64,000 nucleotides of DNA. It comes from CAVTJL01 sp963735065. Its GTDB lineage: Bacteria > Pseudomonadota > Alphaproteobacteria > Geminicoccales > Geminicoccaceae. A program made the position numbers and the translations under genes. This document shows positions 9,056-17,732 of the stretch, piece after piece; position 1 is the first letter of the stretch, and each line of letters opens with the position of its first letter. The DNA is taken from assembly GCA_963735065.1 (NCBI GenBank), contig CAVTJL010000001.1:1984001-2048000 (forward strand), read 5' to 3'. The notes under the pieces were generated by a model. That model was not told the DNA's origin, searched no databases, and saw only the letters and a list, made by a program, of their open reading frames with translations.

Positions 9056-10062
9056 GCCCGCGTCCGGACAACGTCCTCGAGGTCAGCGATCTCAAGAAGC
9101 ACTTTCCCGTGCGACGCGGCCTGCTCTCGCGGATCGTCGCCCAGGTCAAGGCCGTCGATGGCGTCTCCTTCTCGATCGGTCGCGGCGAGATGCTCTGCCT
9201 CGTGGGAGAGTCGGGCTGCGGCAAGTCGACGGTCGGACGCCTCGTGACCCGGCTGATAGAGCCGTCGGAGGGCCAGATCCTTCTGAACGGGCGCGACATC
9301 AGCCGGCTTGGCGCGGAGGAGCTGCGAAATGCCCGGCGCGAGCTGCAGCTGGTCTTCCAGGACCCTTACGCATCGCTCAATCCCCGCCTGACGGTAGGCG
9401 AGATCGTAGGCGAGCCGCTCGAGAACTTCGGCATCGCCCGCGGCCGGGCGAAGCGGGAGAAGGTGGCGGCCCTGCTCGAGAAGGTGGGCCTCAGGCCCGA
9501 TGCTATGCGCCGCTATCCGTACGAGTTCTCGGGCGGCCAGCGCCAGCGTCTCGGCATCGCGCGGGCGCTGGCGCTGAACCCCTCGCTCATCGTGGCCGAC
9601 GAGCCGGTCTCGGCCCTGGACGTCTCGGTTCAGGCGCAGGTGCTGAACCTGATCCTCGATCTGCAGGCGGAGCTGGGCCTCGCCTACCTCTTCATCGCGC
9701 ACGACCTTGCAGTGGTCGAGCATGTGGGTCAGCGCATCGCCGTGATGTATCTCGGCCGGATCGTCGAGCTTGCCAGCAAGGATGACCTGTTCGCGAAGCC
9801 TCTCCATCCCTACTCGCTGGCGCTGCTCTCCTCGGCACCGGTGCCGGACCCGCGGGCGACGCGCGACAAGCTCATCATCGAGGGCGACGTCCCGAGCCCG
9901 ATGAGCCCGCCGCCCGGTTGCCATTTCCACACGCGCTGTCCCTTCGCGCAGCGCCGGTGCCGGGAGGAGGCGCCCGCACTTCGCGAGATGGAGCCCGGCC
10001 ATCGGGCAGCTTGCCACTTTGCGGGCGAGCTGCCCCCCTCGGGCGAGGGCGGCCGAGCCTGA
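9052..10062 (+). CDS. ABC transporter ATP-binding protein, DppF-like
   Basis: A 336-residue ATPase, the second nucleotide-binding subunit of the importer. Motifs seen are Walker A GESGCGKST, signature FSGGQRQRLGIARAL, Walker B IVADEPVSALD and the H-loop FIAHDLAV. The C-terminal cysteine-containing extension is HTRCPFAQRRC. The N-terminal part (DLKKHFPVRRGLLSR) is the form usual for DppF/OppF. It is the last gene of the importer operon and ends 3 bp before the stop of a small convergent lipoprotein gene. Confidence 0.92.
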   Translation: MSPRPDNVLEVSDLKKHFPVRRGLLSRIVAQVKAVDGVSFSIGRGEMLCLVGESGCGKSTVGRLVTRLIEPSEGQILLNGRDISRLGAEELRNARRELQLVFQDPYASLNPRLTVGEIVGEPLENFGIARGRAKREKVAALLEKVGLRPDAMRRYPYEFSGGQRQRLGIARALALNPSLIVADEPVSALDVSVQAQVLNLILDLQAELGLAYLFIAHDLAVVEHVGQRIAVMYLGRIVELASKDDLFAKPLHPYSLALLSSAPVPDPRATRDKLIIEGDVPSPMSPPPGCHFHTRCPFAQRRCREEAPALREMEPGHRAACHFAGELPPSGEGGRA

Positions 10063-10065
10063 TCC

Positions 10066-10242
10066 CTACTGGACGGCGCCCTTGATGTCCTGGCCAGCCT
10101 TCTCGACCGCTTGTCCGGTGGCGCTCACGTCCTTTGCCGTGTCTTGCTTGACCCCGCTCCAGGTGTTCTCGCAGGCGGCGAGGCTGAGCCCGGCCGCAAG
10201 GATGGCCGCTGCAACGGCCAACTGCATCATCGCGCGCATCAT
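10066..10242 (-). CDS. Entericidin A/B family small lipoprotein
   Basis: A 58-residue protein with a lipoprotein signal (MMRAMMQLAVAAAILAAG then LSLAAC, lipobox cysteine at about residue 24), followed by the short entericidin-like body ENTWSGVKQDTAKDV and a tail rich in small residues. Family members are cell-envelope lipoproteins linked in E. coli to stress-induced bacteriolysis; their role in alphaproteobacteria is poorly defined. The start ATG 10242 follows GGAGAAG; a longer reading upstream lacks a signal. The gene is convergent with the importer operon and divergent from the phosphonate operon. Confidence 0.8.
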   Translation of the reverse strand: MMRAMMQLAVAAAILAAGLSLAACENTWSGVKQDTAKDVSATGQAVEKAGQDIKGAVQ

Positions 10243-10349
10243 GTCTTCTCCTGTCGTCGCCCCACCGTCGCTGCGGCTTCGGGCCAGCACCTTATGAGGC
10301 GGCGTCGAGCCGCTTGCCAAGCAGGTTCCAAAGCGTAGAGCTTCGCCGC

Positions 10350-11483
10350 ATGAAAGAGACTTTCGACATCGCGATTGTTGGCGCCGGGATCGTCGGCCTG
10401 GCGCATGCGTTGGCCGCCGTCGAGCGGGGCCTGAAGGTGGTCGTGCTCGATCGCGACGCCCGCGCCAACGGTGCCTCGATTCGCAATTTCGGCTTCGTCA
10501 CCATTACCGGGCAGGAGCGCGGTGCCTGCTGGCGCCGGGCCCGCCGATCAGCCGAGATCTGGGAACGGATCGCTGGGCCGGCTGGTATCGAGGTTCTGCA
10601 TCGCGGCCTTCTCGTCGCGGCGCGGCGGCCCGAGGCCATGGCGGTGCTTGAAGCCTTCGCTGGCACCGAGATGGGTGAGGGCTGCGAGCTGCTCGATGCC
10701 GATGGCGCGCGTGCCCGATGCCCCATGCTCGCACCGGGGGCACTCGCCGGCGCCTTACGGAGCGGGCGCGATCTGCGCGTGGAGAGTCGCACGGCAATCC
10801 CCAAGCTCGCCGCTTGGCTCGAGAGCAGAGGCGTCGCATTCCGCCGTCCGGTGCTGGTCCGTGGCGTGGAGGGTGGTCGCCTGGAGACAACCGCAGGCCC
10901 GATCGAGGCCGGCGCGGTCATCGTCTCCGCCGGCGACGACTTCCTGACCCTCTTCCCCGATCGCATCGCCGCCTATGGGCTCACGCGCTGCAAGCTCCAC
11001 ATGCTGCGGGTCGACCCCGGAGCAGGCTTTGGCCGGCTCCAGGGTGCGGTCATGGCCGATCTCAGCCTCGTCCGCTACCTCGGCTATGCCGCGCTACCTG
11101 AGGCGGATGCCCTGCGCCGCATCGTGGAACGTGAGCAGCCGGAGGCTATCCAGCACGGCGTCCATCTCATTGTCGTGCAGGGCAGGGACGGCAGCCTCGT
11201 CGTGGGCAATTCGCATCACTACGGAGATCCGCCGAATCCGTTCTCTCCGGAGGCGGTCGATCGGGTCATTCTTGACGAGCTGCACGCGACCCTGAGCCTG
11301 CCCGAGGCCAGGGTGACCGAGCGCTGGACTGGCACCTACGCGTCTGCATCCGATCGGCTGATGCTGGTCGACAGCCCGTCACCGGAGGTGCGTATCGTGA
11401 TCGTCACGAGCGGCACCGGCGCCAGCACCGCCTTCGCGATAGCCGAGGAGGTGCTGGCAGGCCTTCCCGGAGGAGCAGCATGA
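10350..11483 (+). CDS. FAD-dependent oxidoreductase of the phosphonate-associated TIGR03364 type
   Basis: A 377-residue DAO-fold flavoprotein. The N-terminal dinucleotide-binding motif is DIAIVGAGIVGLAHALAAVE, and the block NGASIRNFGFVTITGQERG is characteristic of the subfamily found next to phosphonoacetaldehyde hydrolase genes. Such enzymes are thought to oxidise 2-aminoethylphosphonate or its N-methyl form to phosphonoacetaldehyde. Here the gene overlaps the start of phnX by 4 bp (ATGA) and no phnW transaminase gene is present, which fits that role. ATG 10350 is preferred over a TTG 36 bp upstream because it starts at the family N-terminus. Exact substrate is inferred. Confidence 0.82.
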   Translation: MKETFDIAIVGAGIVGLAHALAAVERGLKVVVLDRDARANGASIRNFGFVTITGQERGACWRRARRSAEIWERIAGPAGIEVLHRGLLVAARRPEAMAVLEAFAGTEMGEGCELLDADGARARCPMLAPGALAGALRSGRDLRVESRTAIPKLAAWLESRGVAFRRPVLVRGVEGGRLETTAGPIEAGAVIVSAGDDFLTLFPDRIAAYGLTRCKLHMLRVDPGAGFGRLQGAVMADLSLVRYLGYAALPEADALRRIVEREQPEAIQHGVHLIVVQGRDGSLVVGNSHHYGDPPNPFSPEAVDRVILDELHATLSLPEARVTERWTGTYASASDRLMLVDSPSPEVRIVIVTSGTGASTAFAIAEEVLAGLPGGAA

Positions 11484-12289
11484 GCGGAGCCCTGAAGGCC
11501 GTGGTCTTCGACTGGGCCGGGACGATGGTCGACCATGGCTCGCGGGCGCCGATGGGCGTCTTCGTCGAGACCTTCGCTTCCTTCGGCGTCGACATCAGCG
11601 TCGAGGAGGCGCGGGGGCCGATGGGGCTTCCCAAGCGGGATCACATCGCAGCGCTGATGGCCGAGCCGCGGATCGCAAAAGCCTGGGCGGCTCGCCATGG
11701 CGGCTCTCCCGACGAGGCCGCGATCGATCGCGTCTATGCGGCCTTCGTGCCCAAGAATGTCGAGGTCGTGGCCGACTATGGTGGTCTCATTCCGGGTGCC
11801 CTCGAGGTGGTGCGCGAGCTCCGGAAGCGAGGCCTGAAGGTCGGCAGCACGACCGGCTATACGCGCTCGATCATGGAAAGGCTGCTGCCCGTCGCGGCCG
11901 CGCAAGGCTACGCGCCGGACAATCTCGTCTGTGCCGGCGATCTGCCCTTCGGGCGGCCGACGCCCTTGATGATGTACAAGTGCTTCCTCGACCTCGGCGT
12001 TTGGCCGGCATCAGCCGTGGTGAAGGTCGATGACACGGAGCCTGGAATCGAGGAGGGCGTGGCCGCCGGCTCATGGACGGTCGGCGTGACGCTGACTGGG
12101 AACCACTGTGGCCTTACCGAGGCCGAGCTCGCGGCACTGACCGAGCCCGGCCGTGAGGCCATCCGGAGCCGCGCCGGCGCACGCTTGCGCGCCGCAGGCG
12201 CCGACTACGTCATCGACGGCGTCTCCGGCCTGCCGCCAATCCTCGACCTCATCGAGGAGCGCCTCGCGCGGGGAGAGCGTCCAGGGTGA
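11480..12289 (+). CDS. phnX: Phosphonoacetaldehyde hydrolase (phosphonatase)
   Basis: A 269-residue HAD-superfamily enzyme that splits phosphonoacetaldehyde into acetaldehyde and phosphate. The nucleophile is D11 in VVFDWAGT, and the Schiff-base lysine specific to phosphonatases is K52 in GPMGLPKRDHI. The cap and the later HAD motif (VVKVDDTEPGIEEG) are complete and the length is normal. It is translationally coupled to the flavoprotein gene upstream. Its 3' end overlaps the 3' end of the convergent PhoD-like gene by 41 bp. Confidence 0.94.
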   Translation: MSGALKAVVFDWAGTMVDHGSRAPMGVFVETFASFGVDISVEEARGPMGLPKRDHIAALMAEPRIAKAWAARHGGSPDEAAIDRVYAAFVPKNVEVVADYGGLIPGALEVVRELRKRGLKVGSTTGYTRSIMERLLPVAAAQGYAPDNLVCAGDLPFGRPTPLMMYKCFLDLGVWPASAVVKVDDTEPGIEEGVAAGSWTVGVTLTGNHCGLTEAELAALTEPGREAIRSRAGARLRAAGADYVIDGVSGLPPILDLIEERLARGERPG

Positions 12290-13718
12290 ACCGGCCGGCG
12301 GGGCCCCGTGCGGTGTTCCAGACGGCCACGATGCCGCCCTCACCATCGAGGTCGAGCGAGAGCCAGTTGCGCTCACGCAGGTAGCGCTTGCCGTGGCCGG
12401 GAATGGCCAGAAGGCGCGCTGTCAGATCCGGCGTCAGTCGAACCTTGCGCCGACCCAGCAGGTCGTAGGCCAGCACCACAGCCGCCGATGGAGGCGGATT
12501 GACGACGCCGGAGGAGGTCAGCTCGTGAAACTGGGTGGTGCCACGCTCGACAAGGCCGAGGGCGCCCAGGTGGATCTCGCCTGAGAGCGAGGTGACGCGC
12601 GCTCCGCTCCGATCCGCGAAGTCCGCCAGGCATGTCAGCATCCGCCGCCACTCCTCGCGATGGGCGAAGCTCTGCCACTGGTCGCGCAGATCGTCCTGCA
12701 GGCTCTGGTGGCCTGGGATGGCCACGACCACACGCTCGATCGCCGAGAGATCGGTGTTGACCAGGGGCACGCTCGACATGACGAGGAGGTGGCGGCAGCC
12801 GGCGCACATCTCGAGGTTGCGCCCGATCGCTTCCCAGCCAGCCTCGCCCATGACTTGGTCGACCCTTCGCTCCGAGCGCAGATCGGGGACGAGAAGCCCG
12901 ATGGATCCCAGATCCCAGGCGCAGCCGAAATGGGCGCCCTGCCGATCGGCGAAGCCTTCCGGCAGGTCGTCGGGCTGAGCGGCGAGCTGGAACAGGGCGA
13001 AGGCATCGCGGGCTGCGGCTGCGACGCCCCGAAACACCGGGCTGTTCTGGCGTGCCGGTGGCCAGCTGCCCCAACCGTCGAACACGTCGTGATCGTCCCA
13101 CATCATGACCGAGGGGATAGACGCGAGAGCGGCCGCGATTCCGGGTTGGGTCCAAACCCAGCGATAGCGCTCGCGGTAGTAGGTGAAAGCGCTCTCTGCC
13201 ATGGCGGGGGTGAAGGGAGCCTCGTTGCCGGCCCGCCAGCCGAGCTTCTGCCAAGCGCTCAGTGCCGGGATGTCCTCCCAGACCGTGTCCGCGTAGAGCT
13301 GGTCGCCGCCCTGAAGGAGGAGATGGAAGGGCGACTGTTCGTGTTTCTCGACAAGCTGGCGCCAGAGAACGTTTCGCTCTGATCGCACGCCCTTGTCCTT
13401 GTCCTCCTCCTCGGTGCCATTGCAGGCGGTGTAGGCGATGCGACGCCTGCCCGTCAGCGCAGGCAAGGCCAGCGTCCAGGCCTCCTTGCCGATGCTGTAG
13501 CGGCAGGAGCTTGGCTCGGGGCCGAGCTTGAGCGCGAGGTCGTAGCGCCAGAACGCCCAGTCGCCACGTGTCGCGATCAGGCTCGCCTCGGTGCCCATAC
13601 CCGCCACGATCAAAGGCGGCGGGGCAGGGTCTCCGGCCCCCAGCACGACCAGCACGGCGAGATGCCAACACCCTTCCTTCTGACCCCGGAAATGGAGGAC
13701 CGGTCCCACAAGTCGCAT
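12249..13718 (-). CDS. PhoD-like (alkaline phosphatase D family) metallophosphatase
   Basis: A 489-residue protein with the metallophosphatase motifs of the PhoD-like family: LLLQGGDQLYAD in the middle and MMWDDHDVFDGWGSWPP further on. The N-terminal LVGPVLHFRG and the domain before the catalytic part match a subgroup without an obvious signal peptide, so a cytoplasmic location is likely. It may hydrolyse phosphodiesters or phosphomonoesters; the substrate is not known. It is convergent with phnX and overlaps it by 41 bp. Whether it shares phosphate regulation with the phosphonate genes cannot be seen. Confidence 0.82.
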   Translation of the reverse strand: MRLVGPVLHFRGQKEGCWHLAVLVVLGAGDPAPPPLIVAGMGTEASLIATRGDWAFWRYDLALKLGPEPSSCRYSIGKEAWTLALPALTGRRRIAYTACNGTEEEDKDKGVRSERNVLWRQLVEKHEQSPFHLLLQGGDQLYADTVWEDIPALSAWQKLGWRAGNEAPFTPAMAESAFTYYRERYRWVWTQPGIAAALASIPSVMMWDDHDVFDGWGSWPPARQNSPVFRGVAAAARDAFALFQLAAQPDDLPEGFADRQGAHFGCAWDLGSIGLLVPDLRSERRVDQVMGEAGWEAIGRNLEMCAGCRHLLVMSSVPLVNTDLSAIERVVVAIPGHQSLQDDLRDQWQSFAHREEWRRMLTCLADFADRSGARVTSLSGEIHLGALGLVERGTTQFHELTSSGVVNPPPSAAVVLAYDLLGRRKVRLTPDLTARLLAIPGHGKRYLRERNWLSLDLDGEGGIVAVWNTARGPAGRFTLDALPARGAPR

Positions 13719-14000
13719 GCTTCGGCGTTTCCCTGGTGGCGTTGCTCGAGCCCGGGGCTGGGGACCCTGAACGGACGGAGGGCTGGCGGCAGTTCCATGC
13801 CGGTCGTCTCATACTGATGCCGTTCAACGGCCGCCAGCACGCTCCGCAGATGTGCGCATGGTTCTTTGCCCTCGCGAGCGAGGCCGGCCGTGGTCGCGTG
13901 CGTTCACAAGCACGAGATGACTGTCGCTGGGGAAGAGGGCGATCGCATATCCTTCGGGACGCATCCGCGTCATCGGTGACCGCAATCGGGGAGAAGAGGC
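13719..14000. other. Intergenic region without a recognised gene
   Basis: This 282-bp stretch separates the divergent PhoD-like and dienelactone hydrolase genes and must carry both promoters. Open frames on either strand look like composition artefacts with no family resemblance. The only clear signal is GGGGAGAAGAGG, the ribosome binding site for the gene at 14001. Confidence 0.5.
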
Positions 14001-14861
14001 ATGCGTCAGGAGATCATCGACCTCTACGACGAGTTCACCCATGCGGGCCTCGACCGGCGGGTCTTCATGACACGGCTGACCCAGCTCGCCGGCAGCGCGA
14101 CTGCAGCGGCGGCCCTGGTGCCTCTGCTCAAGGCGAACTCCGCCAGCGCTGCCATCGTGCCGCCCGACGACCCGAAGGTGACGAGCGAGCGGGTTTCCTT
14201 CCCGGGCCCCGGCGGCGAGGTGAAGGGATATCTGGTGAGCCCGGCGGGAGCCACGGACAAGCTACCCGGTGTGGTCGTCATTCACGAGAATCGTGGCCTG
14301 AACGGCCATATCGAGGATGTCGCGCGCCGGCTTGCCCTGGCGGGCTTCGTAGCGCTGGCCCCGGACCTGCTGTCGTCGATGGGCGGCACGCCGTCGGACG
14401 AGGATGAGGCCCGCAGCATGATCGGCAAGCTGCAGAAGAGCGATGCCGTCGCTGAGGCGTCAGCTGCCGTCAAATGGCTCGAGGCACGGCCCGACTCGAA
14501 CGGCAAGGTGGGCATCGTCGGCTTTTGCTGGGGTGGAGGCCTCGTCAACGCCACAGCCACCGAGGAGCCGGATCTCAAGGCTGCGGTAGCCTACTATGGC
14601 GTGGCGCCGGATCTCGACGCGGTTCCCAAGATCAAGGCGGCGCTGATGCTGCACTACGCAGGGCTGGACCAACGCGTCAACGCGACGATGCCGGGCTACG
14701 AGAAGGCGCTCGATGCGGCCGGCGTGCAGTATCAGGCGTTCGTCTATGAGGGTGCCAACCACGCCTTCAACAACGACACCTCGGAGGCGCGCTACGATCC
14801 GCAGGCGGCAAAGCTTGCCTGGGAACGGACGGTCGCCTTCCTTCACGAGCAGCTGGGCTGA
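14001..14861 (+). CDS. Dienelactone hydrolase family protein
   Basis: A 286-residue alpha/beta hydrolase. The nucleophile elbow is GFCWGG with C176; the other triad members are D223 (YAGLD) and H254 (GANHAF). Cysteine as nucleophile is the rule in this family. A twin-arginine pair (DRRVFM at about residue 19) and a hydrophobic alanine-rich stretch ending NSASA suggest Tat-dependent export, as in YghX-like members. It stands alone with its own ribosome binding site. The substrate is unknown; the gene neighbourhood does not include a chlorocatechol pathway. Confidence 0.87.
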   Translation: MRQEIIDLYDEFTHAGLDRRVFMTRLTQLAGSATAAAALVPLLKANSASAAIVPPDDPKVTSERVSFPGPGGEVKGYLVSPAGATDKLPGVVVIHENRGLNGHIEDVARRLALAGFVALAPDLLSSMGGTPSDEDEARSMIGKLQKSDAVAEASAAVKWLEARPDSNGKVGIVGFCWGGGLVNATATEEPDLKAAVAYYGVAPDLDAVPKIKAALMLHYAGLDQRVNATMPGYEKALDAAGVQYQAFVYEGANHAFNNDTSEARYDPQAAKLAWERTVAFLHEQLG

Positions 14862-15050
14862 TCACCTAGGGAACCCGCAGCCGGCGCTCCGGCCCCGGAT
14901 GGAGGAGCGGCCGGGTAAACAGTCTGGCGGAGCGCATGCGCATGCGTCGGGTCTCCCGCGCAATCCTGTCCTTGCGCCCTCACATGCCTGTCGGGGTTGT
15001 GGCGGCGGCCGATCCGGCGGAGAATCGCTGGCGGCAGAGGGAGAGCGCGG

Positions 15051-16355
15051 ATGAGCGTAGCCGGCGGAACGGGCGCGAGCTGTCGTGCCACGGTGGAGGC
15101 CTGCCTGGCGCGGATTGGGGAGCGGGAGCCGGAGATCCAGGCTTGGGCGCATCTCGATCCGGCGCTGGCCCTGGCTGCAGCCGACGCTCGCGACGCCGAC
15201 GCTCACGCAGGACGTCCGCTTGGCGCGCTGCAAGGTCTGCCCGTCGGCCTCAAGGACATCATCGACACGGCCGATCTGCCGACGGAGAACGGCTCGGCGA
15301 TTCACCGCGGCCGGCGGCCGGAGCGGGATGCCTGGGTCAGGAGCCGCCTCGACGCGCTGGGCGCCGTGATCATGGGCAAGACCGTCACCACCGAGTTCGC
15401 CGCCTTCGCTCCCGGGCCCACGCGCAACCCTCACGATCCCTCCCGCACCCCTGGCGGCTCGTCGAGCGGCTCGGCCGCGGCGGTGGCTGCGGGCATGGTG
15501 CCGGTGGCGTTGGGCAGCCAGACGAACGGCTCGGTCATCCGCCCCGCCTCCTTCTGCGGCGTCGTCGGCTACAAGCCCAGCTTCGGCCTGATCCCGAGGA
15601 CGGGCGTGCTGACCCAGTCCCATACGCTCGACCATCTGGGCGTCTTCGCTGCCGATCTCGGCTTGGCGGCCCGGGTCGGCGAGGCGTTGATGGGCTACGA
15701 TGCGGGTGATGCCGCGACGCGCCCACGAGCACCGATGCCCCTGGTCCGGGCTCTGGCCACACCGTCCGGGTCCGCGCGTCTCGCCTTCGTGAAGGGGCCG
15801 GCTTGGGCGATGGCGGAGGCCTCGACGGTCGAGGCCTTTTCGGCGTTGCGCGAGCGTCTCGGCCCTGCCGTCGTGGAGAGAGAGCCGGGATCGCCACTCG
15901 ATCAGGCGCTAAGCCTGCAGCGCACGATCAACACGGCCGAGATCGCCTTGCATTTCGGGGCTCTCTACGACCATCATCGAGAGCTTATCAGCCCACAATT
16001 CGCCGAGCTTCTTGAGGCGGGGCGCGTCGTGCCCGCCGTCGCCTATATGGAGGCGCTGGCAGGTCGCCAGCTGCTGCGTGCAGCCGTCTCCAGCGTGCTT
16101 GACGAGGTCGACGCCATCCTGACGCTCGCAGCTCCCGGCGAGGCGCCGGTCGGCCTCGGCGCCACCGGCAACCCGGCCTTCTGCACGCCCTGGACGCTGG
16201 CAGGCATGCCGGCCTTGTCGCTCCCGCTGCTGAAGGGGCCTGCCGGCATGCCGCTTGGCGTCCAGCTTGTCGGTCCGTTCCTCGGGGATGACAGGCTGTT
16301 CGCGACGGCGGCTTGGCTCGTGCGGGAGCTAGGGGCTGCGCGGCTGCTTGGGTAG
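15051..16355 (+). CDS. Amidase (amidase signature family)
   Basis: A 434-residue amidase-signature enzyme. The Ser-cisSer-Lys triad is visible as K68 (VGLKDI), S137 (TPGGSSSGSAAA) and S161 (QTNGSVIRPAS), with spacing like that of GatA. It is a stand-alone amidase, not a GatA orthologue, since gatA is present at 22851. The substrate is unknown; family members hydrolyse aryl or alkyl amides, allophanate and others. ATG 15051 is preferred because a longer frame upstream adds unrelated arginine-rich residues. Confidence 0.87.
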   Translation: MSVAGGTGASCRATVEACLARIGEREPEIQAWAHLDPALALAAADARDADAHAGRPLGALQGLPVGLKDIIDTADLPTENGSAIHRGRRPERDAWVRSRLDALGAVIMGKTVTTEFAAFAPGPTRNPHDPSRTPGGSSSGSAAAVAAGMVPVALGSQTNGSVIRPASFCGVVGYKPSFGLIPRTGVLTQSHTLDHLGVFAADLGLAARVGEALMGYDAGDAATRPRAPMPLVRALATPSGSARLAFVKGPAWAMAEASTVEAFSALRERLGPAVVEREPGSPLDQALSLQRTINTAEIALHFGALYDHHRELISPQFAELLEAGRVVPAVAYMEALAGRQLLRAAVSSVLDEVDAILTLAAPGEAPVGLGATGNPAFCTPWTLAGMPALSLPLLKGPAGMPLGVQLVGPFLGDDRLFATAAWLVRELGAARLLG

Positions 16356-16496
16356 CCAGCGCTCGGGCTGCCGCGGCGCAAGGGTGAGACGCGCCGGGGG
16401 CGATTGAACGCAACAGGGGCTCCCCCTAGGATCGCCCGTGGCGGGCGGTGCCTCACTGGTGTCGGCGACGCCGGTATCATTGTCAGGGGGCATTCC

Positions 16497-17717
16497 GTGA
16501 TCGACTTCAACGGGCTTTTTGCGCGCGACCTGCCGCCGGCGGCTGGCCGGTGGGCCGGCTTTCCCCGCTACAATTTCGTGGGTGGCCACAACGATCCCGA
16601 TATCGTCCCGATCGAGGGCCTCATCGCCTCGGCCGAGCGCGTCCTGCGCCGTGAGGGTCGGCGGCTCGCCACCTACAACATGGGCAGCGGCGCCCTCGGC
16701 TATGAGGGGCTGCGGGCGTTTCTCGCCGGCAAGCTGAAGGACAAGCGCGGCATAGCGGGCTCTCTCGACGATATCCTCGTGACCTCGGGCTCGCTCCAGG
16801 GCCTGGACCTGGTGAACGAGGTCCTGCTCGAGCGGGGCGACACCGTCGTGATGGAGCAGCTCACCTACGGCGGCTCGATCTCGCGGCTGAGGCGCCTCGG
16901 CGTCGAGGTGGTGGGCGTGCCGCTCGACGCTGAGGGGCTGCGCATGGACAGCCTCGATGCGGTCTTGGGCGAGCTGAAGAGCCGGGGCGTACGGCCGAAA
17001 TATATCTACACCATCCCCACCGTGCAGAATCCTACGGGGTCGGTGCTGAGCGTGTCCCGTCGGCAGGAGCTGCTGCGGCTGAGCCAGCACTATGGCGTGC
17101 CGATCTTCGAGGACGAGTGCTACGCCGATCTCCTCTGGGAGGGCGACTGGCCACCGGCCCTGCGCGGCATGCCGGGCGGCGAGCAGGTGATCCACATCGG
17201 CTCGTTCTCGAAGTCGCTCGCTCCGGCCCTGCGGCTCGGCTATGTCAGCGCCCCGCCCGAGGTGATGGGCCGCATCGTCGCCTGCAAGACGGATGGCGGC
17301 ACGCCGGCGATCGAGCAGATGATCGTCGCCGACTTCTTCGGCGAGCACTTCGACGATCATGTGGGCCGTCTCAAGCAGGGGCTGCGCCGCAAGCTCGACG
17401 TCCTCGTGGAAGCGCTGGGCGAGCAGTTCGGCGCGGCAGCCGAGCTTTCCCGGCCGAAGGGCGGCATCTTCCTTTGGGTCACGCTGCCGGAGGCGGTCGA
17501 CACGGCAAAGCTCGCTGGCCCGGCCTTGCAGGCTGGGATCGCCTACAATCCGGGTCCCGAATGGTCCACCGACCCGCAAGCGGCTCGCCACAGCCTCCGC
17601 CTCTGTTTCGCTCTGCCACCAGAGGAGGATCTCCGCGAGGGCGTAGCCAAGCTGGCCGAGGTCTGCTTCCGCGAGACAGGCGTGCCCGAGCGCAGCGCCA
17701 ACAGGCCGCGCAGCTGA
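16497..17717 (+). CDS. PLP-dependent aminotransferase, fold type I, class I/II
   Basis: A 406-residue enzyme of the MocR/LysN-like aminotransferase branch. The PLP lysine is K239 in GSFSKSLAPALRLGY; the partner residues N178 (PTVQNPTG) and D207/Y209 (FEDECYAD) are in place. Related proteins are annotated as 2-aminoadipate or aromatic aminotransferases, but the substrate cannot be decided here. The GTG start at 16497 is chosen because AGGGGG lies 6 bp upstream and the family begins there; an upstream ATG would add a low-complexity segment. Neighbours are an amidase and, on the other strand, an oxidoreductase. Confidence 0.85.
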   Translation: MIDFNGLFARDLPPAAGRWAGFPRYNFVGGHNDPDIVPIEGLIASAERVLRREGRRLATYNMGSGALGYEGLRAFLAGKLKDKRGIAGSLDDILVTSGSLQGLDLVNEVLLERGDTVVMEQLTYGGSISRLRRLGVEVVGVPLDAEGLRMDSLDAVLGELKSRGVRPKYIYTIPTVQNPTGSVLSVSRRQELLRLSQHYGVPIFEDECYADLLWEGDWPPALRGMPGGEQVIHIGSFSKSLAPALRLGYVSAPPEVMGRIVACKTDGGTPAIEQMIVADFFGEHFDDHVGRLKQGLRRKLDVLVEALGEQFGAAAELSRPKGGIFLWVTLPEAVDTAKLAGPALQAGIAYNPGPEWSTDPQAARHSLRLCFALPPEEDLREGVAKLAEVCFRETGVPERSANRPRS

Positions 17718-17732
17718 GTAAGCGCCCTGAGA

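Noticed and set aside
13568..14407. A 279-codon plus-strand frame crossing the gap before the dienelactone hydrolase gene
   Set aside because: It overlaps two real genes, has no ribosome binding site and no family match.
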